Source: Halothiobacillus neapolitanus
GTDB lineage: Bacteria > Pseudomonadota > Gammaproteobacteria > Halothiobacillales > Halothiobacillaceae
Length of the DNA stretch: 5,263 nucleotides
Direction: 5' to 3'
NCBI GenBank assembly: GCA_020721485.1
Contig: DYMR01000100.1
Location: 1-5,263 of the forward strand
Shown here one piece after another: positions 1-5,263 of this stretch. Position 1 is the stretch's first letter. Each line of letters begins with the position of its first letter. Position numbers and translations under genes: made by a program. A model generated the notes under the pieces. That model saw only the letters and a list, made by a program, of their open reading frames with translations. It ran no database searches and was not told the DNA's origin.

Positions 1-1248
1 CCCCGGCGGAAACCCGCCGCGTCGCGTATCGGCCGCAACCTGCGGCGCGATTACCGGCTCGCGCGATGTCATCACCGCGCCGATGAGGTTGTCCGGGTTG
101 CAAAACAGCATGTTGCCCGCCATGACCCGCTCATACAGCGCATCGGATTCCGCGCTCCACGAAAGGTTGGCGATGGCGTGAATTTTCAGGCAGGGCGTGG
201 CTTCGACCCCGAACAGCACCTCGCCCAGAAAGCCGAACTGCGCCCCGGTGACGGCCAGCAATTGATCGAGCATCATCTGCCACACGGCGACGGGATCGAC
301 TTGCGCCAAAAACGAGCGCACCGTGGTGTTCAGCCCACTCAACAACTGCTGTTGGTTTTCGATCAAGGTTTTGGCGCGAATTTCATCGGTCACTTCCTGG
401 GTGACGCCGACAAAGGCGATGGGCTGGCCGCCCGCATCGCGCACAAGGTCGCCGCGCGCGCGCAGCCAGCGCTGCCCTTGCGGGTGGGTGCAGTCGGCCA
501 GCGGATACTCGAACCGAAACACGGTTTTGTAGGCGAGCGCGTGTTCAAACGCGGCATCAATACCGGCATGAAACGCCGGGTCGATCCGCGCCCGCAGCGC
601 CAAATGCTCGATGCGCTGGGTGCCCGCCGGATAGCCCAGAAGCTGGGCAAAGCCTTCACTGATCGTCATCTGCCCGCTGCGCATATCGAGCGACCAAGCG
701 CCCTGCTGAGCGAAGGCTTCGCCGCGCCGGTGGATTTCCTGCAAGCGCTGATTGTCCAGCTTGGCTTGCATCACCGCCGCTAATTGCAGCCCGAAATCGG
801 CCAATAGCTGGATTTCTTCGGCATCCAGAATTCGCGGCGCCGTGTCCATGATGCACAGCGTGCCGACCGCGTATTCGCCGCTCAGCACCAGCGGCACGCC
901 GGCATAGAACCGAATGCCGAGTTCCCCCGTGACCATCGGGGAATCCGCGCTGCGCGGGTCTTGCGTAGTTTCGGGAATTACCAATGGCGGATAGGGCGGC
1001 ACCGGTGCGTGCGAGCAAATTGCCAAATCGCGGGGTACTGAGCGCATGGGAAGACCCAGCACCGCTTTAAAGCGTTGAGTATCGGCATCCGCTAAGGCGA
1101 CAAGCGCAATCGGCACCTTGAACACCCGCCGCAGGATGTCCACCGCGCGGCGGTAGATCAGGTCATCGGTTTCGCCGAACAAGTCCAGTTCATGCAAAAC
1201 GGCGAGGCGTTCGGTTTCGTTGGCGGGGTGCGGTGCTAAGGGGCTCAT
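1..1248 (-). CDS. GAF-PAS-GAF sensory protein, C-terminus beyond window
   Basis: This frame stays open for 416 codons from an ATG at 1248 to the left edge, so the protein is incomplete at its C-terminus. Residues about 30-162 look like a GAF domain: VPIALVALADAD near 45, RDLAICSH at 73-80, and IRFYAGVPL followed by VGTLCIMD at 112-135. Residues about 176-290 look like a PAS_3-type fold: GAWSLDMRSG at 183-192, a WLRARGDLVRD strand at 261-271, and GQPIAFVGVTQEVTDE at the end. A helical linker leads to a second GAF domain from about 318 (GAQFGFLGEV at 335-344), which the edge truncates at RGGFPPG. Such soluble sensor arrays usually end in a histidine kinase, GGDEF or GGDEF-EAL output; which one is not visible. 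The start is well bounded, because an in-frame TAG lies at 1278-1276 with no other start codon between. The Shine-Dalgarno is weak (AGG only). The gene lies 62 bases after the lipoprotein stop, behind a terminator. The ligand is unknown. Confidence 0.9.
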   Translation of the reverse strand, partial: MSPLAPHPANETERLAVLHELDLFGETDDLIYRRAVDILRRVFKVPIALVALADADTQRFKAVLGLPMRSVPRDLAICSHAPVPPYPPLVIPETTQDPRSADSPMVTGELGIRFYAGVPLVLSGEYAVGTLCIMDTAPRILDAEEIQLLADFGLQLAAVMQAKLDNQRLQEIHRRGEAFAQQGAWSLDMRSGQMTISEGFAQLLGYPAGTQRIEHLALRARIDPAFHAGIDAAFEHALAYKTVFRFEYPLADCTHPQGQRWLRARGDLVRDAGGQPIAFVGVTQEVTDEIRAKTLIENQQQLLSGLNTTVRSFLAQVDPVAVWQMMLDQLLAVTGAQFGFLGEVLFGVEATPCLKIHAIANLSWSAESDALYERVMAGNMLFCNPDNLIGAVMTSREPVIAPQVAADTRRGGFPPG

Positions 1249-1265
1249 GCCGGAACCTGCAAATG

Positions 1266-1300
1266 AAAAACCCCGCTACGGTAGCACGCAGCGGGGTTTT
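1266..1300 (-). terminator. Rho-independent terminator after the lipoprotein gene
   Basis: On the minus strand, starting 10 bases after the lipoprotein stop codon, AAAACCCCGCT (1300-1290) pairs perfectly with AGCGGGGTTTT (1277-1267), an 11 bp stem around a 12-base loop. It runs into TTTTT and then CATTT. The A-tract/T-tract symmetry would also allow weaker termination on the plus strand, but no plus-strand gene ends here. Part of the 3' arm can form an alternative small hairpin with the loop (GCTAC/GTAGC, 1285-1275); the long stem should be far more stable. Only 17 bases separate its end from the start codon of the downstream GAF-PAS-GAF gene. Confidence 0.85.
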
Positions 1301-1310
1301 GCGAAGCGTC

Positions 1311-1967
1311 CTACTGTTGCGAGGGAAGGATCAGAATATCCACCCGACGATTCTGCGCGCGGCCTTCGGCGGTGGCATTGCTGGCGATGGGTCGGGTCAT
1401 GCCGTAGCCAATTGCCTGCATGCGGTTGTACGGCACGCCGTATTGCCCCAGCGCGCTGACGACACTTTGGGCGCGGTTTTGCGACAGTTGTTGGTTGAAG
1501 CTGGCCGAGCCGGTGGAGTCGGTGTTGCCTTCAACCCGCACCATCGTGCCGGGGTATTGGTTGATGCTTTGCGCGAGTTGCTGCAACACGGGCATGAATT
1601 GCGGCTTCAGGCTGGCGCTGCCGGTGTCGAAGGTAATCGCTTCCGGCGCTTGCAGATGAATGCCGTCGCCTTGTCGTTGCACATCCACCCCGGAGCTGGC
1701 CATTTGCTGCTGCAACTGCGCGGCTTGTTTGTCCATTTGGTTGCCGATCAAGCCGCCGACGCCTGCGCCCACCGCCGCGCCGATCAAGGTGCCGCCGGTT
1801 TTATTGCCTCGACCGGCAATCAGGTTGCCTGCCAATGCGCCCACACCCGCGCCAATGGTGGCGCCGGTGGTGGTCTTGCCATATTCCCCTTGATAGGGGT
1901 TTTGCGCGCAACCCGCCGTGGCGACCAGGGTGGTGACCAAGCTGCCGAGAATGAGTTTTTTCATCAT
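1311..1967 (-). CDS. YiaD-like OmpA-family outer-membrane lipoprotein
   Basis: This is a complete 218-residue protein. MMKK plus a hydrophobic stretch forms a lipoprotein signal peptide, with the lipidated Cys at 20 (TAGC). Ala at +2 predicts transport to the outer membrane rather than inner-membrane retention. Residues about 33-80 are a glycine zipper (TGATIGAGVGALAG, then LIGAAVGAGVGGLIGNQMDK), which may insert into or pack at the membrane. Residues about 105-216 are the OmpA C-terminal domain: ITFDTGSASLKP, GNTDSTGSASFNQQLSQNRA, IGYGMTRPIASNATAEGRAQNRRVDI. Asp150 and Arg165 match the pair that binds diaminopimelate in Acinetobacter OmpA (Asp271/Arg286). Length, domain order and the ASNATAEG-AQNRRV motif match E. 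coli YiaD (219 residues). The expected role is non-covalent anchoring of the outer membrane to peptidoglycan. Two ATGs are adjacent (1967 and 1964); AGGAG at 1981-1977 is 9 bases from the first, which is preferred. The gene follows bioF by 108 bases and is closed by a strong terminator. The Thr at -3 of the lipobox is less common than Leu. Confidence 0.96.
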   Translation of the reverse strand: MMKKLILGSLVTTLVATAGCAQNPYQGEYGKTTTGATIGAGVGALAGNLIAGRGNKTGGTLIGAAVGAGVGGLIGNQMDKQAAQLQQQMASSGVDVQRQGDGIHLQAPEAITFDTGSASLKPQFMPVLQQLAQSINQYPGTMVRVEGNTDSTGSASFNQQLSQNRAQSVVSALGQYGVPYNRMQAIGYGMTRPIASNATAEGRAQNRRVDILILPSQQ

Positions 1968-1976
1968 GATGCGTGA

Positions 1977-1981
1977 CTCCT
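1977..1981 (-). promoter_or_regulatory. Ribosome binding site of the YiaD-like gene
   Basis: AGGAG on the minus strand lies 9 bases before the ATG at 1967 and 12 bases before the second ATG at 1964. It therefore supports the first of the two tandem start codons. The protein is the same apart from one leading Met. Confidence 0.7.
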
Positions 1982-2023
1982 GTGGCGAAAACGATGAACG
2001 ACCATCAATGCAATGCGGAGTTT

Positions 2024-2032
2024 AATCTAGCA
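2024..2032 (-). promoter_or_regulatory. Candidate extended -10 promoter for the YiaD-like gene
   Basis: On the minus strand this reads TGCTAGATT: an extended -10 TGn motif followed by TAGATT (4 of 6 bases of TATAAT). It sits in the 108-base gap after bioF, which contains no visible bioF terminator hairpin. Transcription would begin near 2017, giving a leader of about 50 bases before the start codon. No good -35 is found 16-18 bases upstream, so the call rests on the extended -10 alone. The palindrome CGCATGCG (2033-2040) abuts it immediately upstream. Confidence 0.35.
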
Positions 2033-2075
2033 CGCATGCGATGGATTCGATGTGGCTGTTTTGTGTCAATTGGTT

Positions 2076-3272
2076 TCATTGGGCGGCGCGGCTGGGCGCA
2101 AGTTCCTGAATGGTGTCGATCAGCCGTTGCACCATCTCTGGGCTGTGGTCGGCGCTGAGGGTGATGCGCAGGCGGGCGCTGTGGGCGGGCACGGTCGGCG
2201 GGCGAATGGCGGGGACGAATAGCCCCCGCGCTTTGAGGGCATCGGCCAGTGCCACCGTGCGATCAGCGGCTCCGATGAGCAGGGGTTGAATCGGGGTGGC
2301 GGAGGCCATGAGCCCGCCGTGTTCGGCCAGTGCGCTGCGCAGTTGTGCGACCCCGGCACGCCACGCGGCGCGCCGCGCATCGCCCTCCCTGATGAGCCGC
2401 AGGCTGGCTAGGGTGGCCACGGCGAGGGCGGGCGGGGCGGCGGTGGTGAATAGATAGGGTCGGGCGCGTTGGCGCAGCACTTCGAGCGGCTGGGCGGCGC
2501 CGGCGATGAAGGCGCCCGCCGTGCCAAAGGCTTTGCCGAGGGTGCCGACTTGAATCAGCCGCTCGGGAGGGCTGAGTTTCGTGTCGATCACGCCTTGTTC
2601 GCTGAGGGTGCCTCGGCCCCCTTCGCCCCACACGCCAAAGCCGTGGGCATCGTCCACCACCAGCCAAGCATCGTAGCGTTCGGCCAGCGCGAGCAATTCG
2701 GCCAGCGGGGCGGCATCGCCATCCATGCTGAACACGCCATCGGTCAAAATCAGGCGGTTGCCCGCTCCCGTCTGGGCGGCGCGGATGAGTTGCCGTTCGC
2801 AATCGGCGGGGTCGCTGTGCCGATAGCGCAGCAGCTTGGCGCCAGAAAGTTGCGCGGCATCGACCAGCGAGGCGTGGTTGAGCCGGTCGGCGATCACGGT
2901 ATCGCCGCGCCCGACGAGTCCGCCGACCACGGCCAGGTTCGCCATGTAGCCGGTGGAAAACAGCAGGCAGCGCTCGACCCGCAGCCAGGCGGCGAGGGCG
3001 CGTTCCAATTCGTCGTGCGGCTCAAAATGGCCGTTGATGAGGTGCGCCGCGCCCGCGCCCACGCCCCAGCGTTGCGCGCCGGTGGCCAGTGCGTCGATCA
3101 CGCTCGGGTGGTTCGCCAGCCCGAGGTAATCGTTGCTGCAAAAGCTGATGAATTCCTGCCCGTCGATGCGCATCTGCACGCCCTGCGGCGTGTGGGCGAT
3201 GGGTTGATGGCGCATGAGCCCATCGGCCGCGCGCGCGCTGAGCCACTGTGTGAAATCCCGCGTTGTGATAAT
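2076..3272 (-). CDS. bioF: 8-amino-7-oxononanoate synthase (BioF), likely non-ATG start
   Basis: BioF is a cytoplasmic PLP enzyme that condenses pimeloyl-ACP (or -CoA) with L-alanine, releasing CO2 and giving 8-amino-7-oxononanoate, the first step of biotin ring assembly. In a 398-residue numbering from the ATT at 3272, one sees FCSNDYLGLANHP (44-56), the glycine-rich GVGAGAAHLING (70-81), RLNHASL with the PLP-stacking His133, GVFSMDGD (179-186), VVDDAHGFG with Asp208 and His210, GTLGKAFGTAG with the Schiff-base Lys247, and AIRPPTVP (355-362). His133 matches the E. coli position exactly. The first ATG is at 3215 (379 residues), but the frame upstream encodes FTQWLSARAADGL, which matches the conserved BioF N-terminal helix (ARRAADALRR in E. 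coli). This stretch has no ATG, GTG or TTG back to the in-frame TAG near 3350. GGAG at 3282-3279 lies 6 bases before ATT (3272) and 9 before ATC (3269), so an AUU or AUC start is inferred. No other bio gene is in the window: the divergent neighbour is a histidine kinase, and downstream is the YiaD-like gene. Function is near certain; the start is not. Confidence 0.95.
   Translation of the reverse strand: MITTRDFTQWLSARAADGLMRHQPIAHTPQGVQMRIDGQEFISFCSNDYLGLANHPSVIDALATGAQRWGVGAGAAHLINGHFEPHDELERALAAWLRVERCLLFSTGYMANLAVVGGLVGRGDTVIADRLNHASLVDAAQLSGAKLLRYRHSDPADCERQLIRAAQTGAGNRLILTDGVFSMDGDAAPLAELLALAERYDAWLVVDDAHGFGVWGEGGRGTLSEQGVIDTKLSPPERLIQVGTLGKAFGTAGAFIAGAAQPLEVLRQRARPYLFTTAAPPALAVATLASLRLIREGDARRAAWRAGVAQLRSALAEHGGLMASATPIQPLLIGAADRTVALADALKARGLFVPAIRPPTVPAHSARLRITLSADHSPEMVQRLIDTIQELAPSRAAQ
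3264..3272 (+). promoter_or_regulatory. Candidate extended -10 promoter of the histidine kinase gene
   Basis: TGTGATAAT matches TGnTATAAT in 7 of the 8 defined bases (hexamer GATAAT, 5 of 6). Transcription would begin near 3279, leaving a leader of about 24 bases with GGAA at 3292-3295 before the kinase ATG at 3303. The -35 region (about 3244-3249, CACTGT) is poor, as is common for extended -10 promoters. The hexamer read on the other strand is ATTATC, the proposed start region of bioF. Confidence 0.45.
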
Positions 3273-3278
3273 TTCGGT

Positions 3279-3282
3279 CTCC
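3279..3282 (-). promoter_or_regulatory. Shine-Dalgarno that suggests the non-ATG bioF start
   Basis: Minus-strand GGAG, in the context CCGGAGACCGAAATTATC, lies 6 bases before ATT (3272) and 9 before ATC (3269). No ATG, GTG or TTG follows at a usable distance in the bioF frame. By contrast, the ATG at 3215 is preceded by a GC-rich run (GCGCGCGCGG, then CCGATGGGCTC) with only a weak GGG very close to the start. Confidence 0.5.
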
Positions 3283-3302
3283 GGTCGATTCGGAACTGCC
3301 CC

Positions 3303-5263
3303 ATGCGCTTGCCGGTAAACATTTTTCTGTGGACATTCGGTGCCACGCTATTGCCCGTGCTCGCGCTGGTGTGGGGGGTGACGGCGGTGAGCGAACACCG
3401 TTTCCAGGTGGAAGTCAACCGCGAGGTGGGCGACAACATTCAATCCCTGACCGGCGAAATCAATAATCGCCTGCGCTACGAACGCGAGGTGCTGCGCGGG
3501 ATTGCGCTGTCGCAGCCGATTCAAACCATGCTGAATGTGCTGGTGGCGTCGGCGCAGGGCATTCGGCACACGGATTTAACCACGGATCGGATTCGCGCCA
3601 ATTCATTTCTGGCCGGGTTGCAGCGCACGGTGCCGGGCTTGGGCAGCATCCGAATTTTGGACGCCGCCGGCAATACGGTGGTGAAAACCACGCTCGGGCG
3701 GGCGGCACCGCCGATGTTCGAAAGCCTGTCGCAGATGAACTATGTGGAGGCCGAGCTGGAAAACCCCTCGTTTCTGGCCAAGCTCAAAAGCCTGCCGATG
3801 GATGAGGTGAGTTTTTTGATGCTGCCCTCGTCGCTGTGGGATACCGCGCCCGGTCAACTGCCGAGCATGTTGTATGCGGTCTACCCTCTGCGCGCCTCCG
3901 GCAATGATCGCGCGGGGTATGTGGTGCTCAATACCTACGGCGAATATCTCGACCAAATTCTCTCGCTGTCGCCCCGCCCCCGCCTGAGCCACATCATGGT
4001 GATCGAGCATGACCCCGGCAACGCCATGCGCGATGGGCTGGTGCTGTACGACGATAAAACCGACCGCCTGTTCGTCACGCCGATGGAGGCGCACCCCGCG
4101 ACCCAGCCGGTGTATGCCCAAACCATTGATGATGGGCGCTTTTGGGTCACGGCGGTCGCGCAATCCAATGGCGTGTTTGTGTCCCGCCACCACGGTCAGC
4201 GTTGGTATTTTCAGGAATATCACCCGTATCCGAACAGCCTCGTGTCGTGGTTTATCGTGCTCGGCCTGCCGGAACAGGTCACTTCCGCACCATTTGCCGA
4301 CATTCACCGCAGCCTGTGGGGCTTCGCGCTGCTCGCCTTGGGGCTGAGCCTGCTGTTGGCGGGCTTGGGCGCGCGCTATTTTTCTCGCCCGATCAGTCGC
4401 TTGGGGCGAAGCTTGAAGCAGTTTGCCGATGGCAATCGGGCGCTGACGATTCCGGTGGATTCCCGCACGACCGAAGTGCGGCAGTTGCAGCAATCCTTCC
4501 GCTATTTGACGGCGCACATCAACCGCGAAGAAGCCCTGCGCCAGCGGGCAGAGCGGCAAATGGTGCAGCAGGCCAAGCTCGCCTCGGTGGGTGAAATGGC
4601 GGCGGGCATCGGCCATGAAATCAACAACCCGCTCAACAACATTTTGGCGCTCACCGCGCTGATCGAGCGCCAGCTTGGCACACAGCAACCGGCGCTGCAT
4701 CGCGATGTGGTCGATCTGCGCGCCGAGGCGGAACGCATCAGCCACATCGTGCGCGGGGTAATGAACTTCGCCCGCCAACTGCCGCCCGATCACGAGCCGG
4801 TAGACATCGCCCCGTGGATTGCGGAACTGGTCGATCGCTTGCAGCCGGAGGCGATGGCGGCGGATGTGTTCTTGGACGCGGCACCCATCGCGCCGGAGTG
4901 CCAAGCGAGCTTCGACCCCAATCAAATTGGCCAAGTGGTCATCAACCTCATGCGCAATGCCATCCACGCCTCGCCGCGCGAAGGGCGCATTGCCATCACC
5001 GCCGAATGCTCGCCCGATACCCTCACTGTGTTGGTTGAAGACGAAGGCAGCGGCATCCGCGAAGACGCGCTCGACCAAATTTTCGACCCGTTTTTTACCA
5101 CCAAAGCCGTCGATAAAGGCACCGGGTTGGGGCTGTCGATCAGCCTCGGCATCGTGCAATACCACGGCGGGCAACTGAGCGTGCGCAACCGCGCAGACCG
5201 CAGCGGCGTGCGGGCGGTGATGCATTTGCCGCGTGTGAAATCCTCGCCCAAAATTGGCCAAGC
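3303..5263 (+). CDS. Membrane sensor histidine kinase, C-terminal end beyond window
   Basis: The frame is open for 653 codons from ATG 3303 to the right edge. Residues about 6-28 form TM1. Residues 30-336 should be periplasmic and look like a Cache-type sensor, with an IRILDAAGNTVV strand-turn-strand at 116-127 and YAVYPLR then GYVVLNTYGEYL at 191-216; this assignment is tentative. Residues about 337-360 form TM2, followed by HAMP (RPISRLGRS from 362) to about 410 and a helical linker. HisKA holds the phospho-acceptor His438 in KLASVGEMAAGIGHEINNPL. HATPase_c shows Asn552 (N box, NLMRNAIHAS), DEGSGI (G1, 580-585), FDPFFTTK (F box, 594-601) and GTGLGLSI (G2, 606-613). The kinase core is therefore intact, and the H box resembles NtrB/DctB/ZraS-type kinases. 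It should autophosphorylate on an unknown signal and pass phosphate to a separate response regulator, possibly encoded past the edge. After G2 the sequence reaches VMHLPRV, so the C-terminus is probably close. GGAA lies 7 bases before the ATG, and no upstream ATG, GTG or TTG is close in frame. It is divergent from bioF. Confidence 0.95.
   Translation, partial: MRLPVNIFLWTFGATLLPVLALVWGVTAVSEHRFQVEVNREVGDNIQSLTGEINNRLRYEREVLRGIALSQPIQTMLNVLVASAQGIRHTDLTTDRIRANSFLAGLQRTVPGLGSIRILDAAGNTVVKTTLGRAAPPMFESLSQMNYVEAELENPSFLAKLKSLPMDEVSFLMLPSSLWDTAPGQLPSMLYAVYPLRASGNDRAGYVVLNTYGEYLDQILSLSPRPRLSHIMVIEHDPGNAMRDGLVLYDDKTDRLFVTPMEAHPATQPVYAQTIDDGRFWVTAVAQSNGVFVSRHHGQRWYFQEYHPYPNSLVSWFIVLGLPEQVTSAPFADIHRSLWGFALLALGLSLLLAGLGARYFSRPISRLGRSLKQFADGNRALTIPVDSRTTEVRQLQQSFRYLTAHINREEALRQRAERQMVQQAKLASVGEMAAGIGHEINNPLNNILALTALIERQLGTQQPALHRDVVDLRAEAERISHIVRGVMNFARQLPPDHEPVDIAPWIAELVDRLQPEAMAADVFLDAAPIAPECQASFDPNQIGQVVINLMRNAIHASPREGRIAITAECSPDTLTVLVEDEGSGIREDALDQIFDPFFTTKAVDKGTGLGLSISLGIVQYHGGQLSVRNRADRSGVRAVMHLPRVKSSPKIGQ

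Noticed and set aside
178..783. Open frame on the plus strand opposite the GAF-PAS-GAF gene
   Set aside because: The composition is that of an antisense shadow, and the minus-strand reading gives clear GAF and PAS motifs throughout.
1233..1976. Open frame on the plus strand opposite the YiaD-like gene (247 codons)
   Set aside because: It is a codon-bias shadow of the OmpA-domain gene: low-complexity His/Ala/Gly composition, no homology I recognise, and it would have to run through the terminator hairpin.
2064..2069. Perfect TTGACA on the minus strand just after the bioF stop, as a -35 for the lipoprotein gene
   Set aside because: At 16-18 base spacing the -10 candidates (AATCCA, ATCCAT, TCCATC) match only 2 of 6 bases, and the extended -10 at 2024-2032 is over 30 bases away. 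Probably chance.
3216..3336. Frameshift joining another upstream ATG (for example 3336 or about 3305, minus strand) to bioF
   Set aside because: Either would need an indel, and the conserved N-terminal helix is already in the bioF frame without one. The non-ATG start or a single miscalled base is simpler.
3330..3345. Sigma54-like sequence on the minus strand (TGGCAC, then TCCA) upstream of bioF
   Set aside because: The -24 half is good, but the -12 element has CC instead of the required GC at the invariant position, so it does not meet the consensus.
3603..5261. Long open frame on the minus strand opposite the histidine kinase (552 codons)
   Set aside because: The translation is His-, Arg- and Gln-rich with no recognisable domain or motif. 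It is exactly antisense to a well-supported kinase with all its catalytic boxes, as expected from GC-biased third positions.

Overview
This is a GC-rich proteobacterial chromosomal window. Third codon positions are mostly G or C. A YiaD-type OmpA lipoprotein, a class II BioF and an HPK4-like sensor kinase together point to a Gram-negative, probably gamma- or betaproteobacterium. I cannot name the genus from sequence alone. No tRNA, rRNA, IS element, CRISPR array or long repeat was seen, and no intergenic stretch exceeds about 110 bases.

Layout: three genes lie on the minus strand in the left 60 percent of the window, and one gene on the plus strand fills the right 40 percent. Reading the minus strand from its 5' end, they are: (1) bioF, 8-amino-7-oxononanoate synthase, about 3272 to 2076; (2) a YiaD-like outer-membrane lipoprotein with a glycine zipper and an OmpA peptidoglycan-binding domain, 1967 to 1311; (3) a strong hairpin-plus-T-run terminator, 1300 to 1266; (4) a GAF-PAS-GAF sensory protein starting at 1248, whose C-terminus and output domain are cut off by the left edge. 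Divergent from bioF, on the plus strand from 3303, is a membrane sensor histidine kinase. It has TM1, a periplasmic sensor of about 300 residues, TM2, HAMP, HisKA and HATPase_c, and it is cut off by the right edge just after the ATPase domain.

The genes do not form one obvious pathway: biotin synthesis, envelope integrity and two signalling proteins sit side by side. The most interesting place is the bioF/kinase divergent junction. The conserved N-terminal helix of BioF is encoded upstream of the first in-frame ATG, in a stretch with no ATG, GTG or TTG. A well-placed GGAG precedes ATT-ATC codons, which suggests a rare AUU or AUC start. On the other strand the same six bases read GATAAT, inside a TGTGATAAT extended -10 box for the kinase. 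Translation start of one gene and promoter of the other therefore seem to share bases. Apart from this, the window looks like ordinary core and signalling genome content; I see no convincing evidence of a new multi-gene system.
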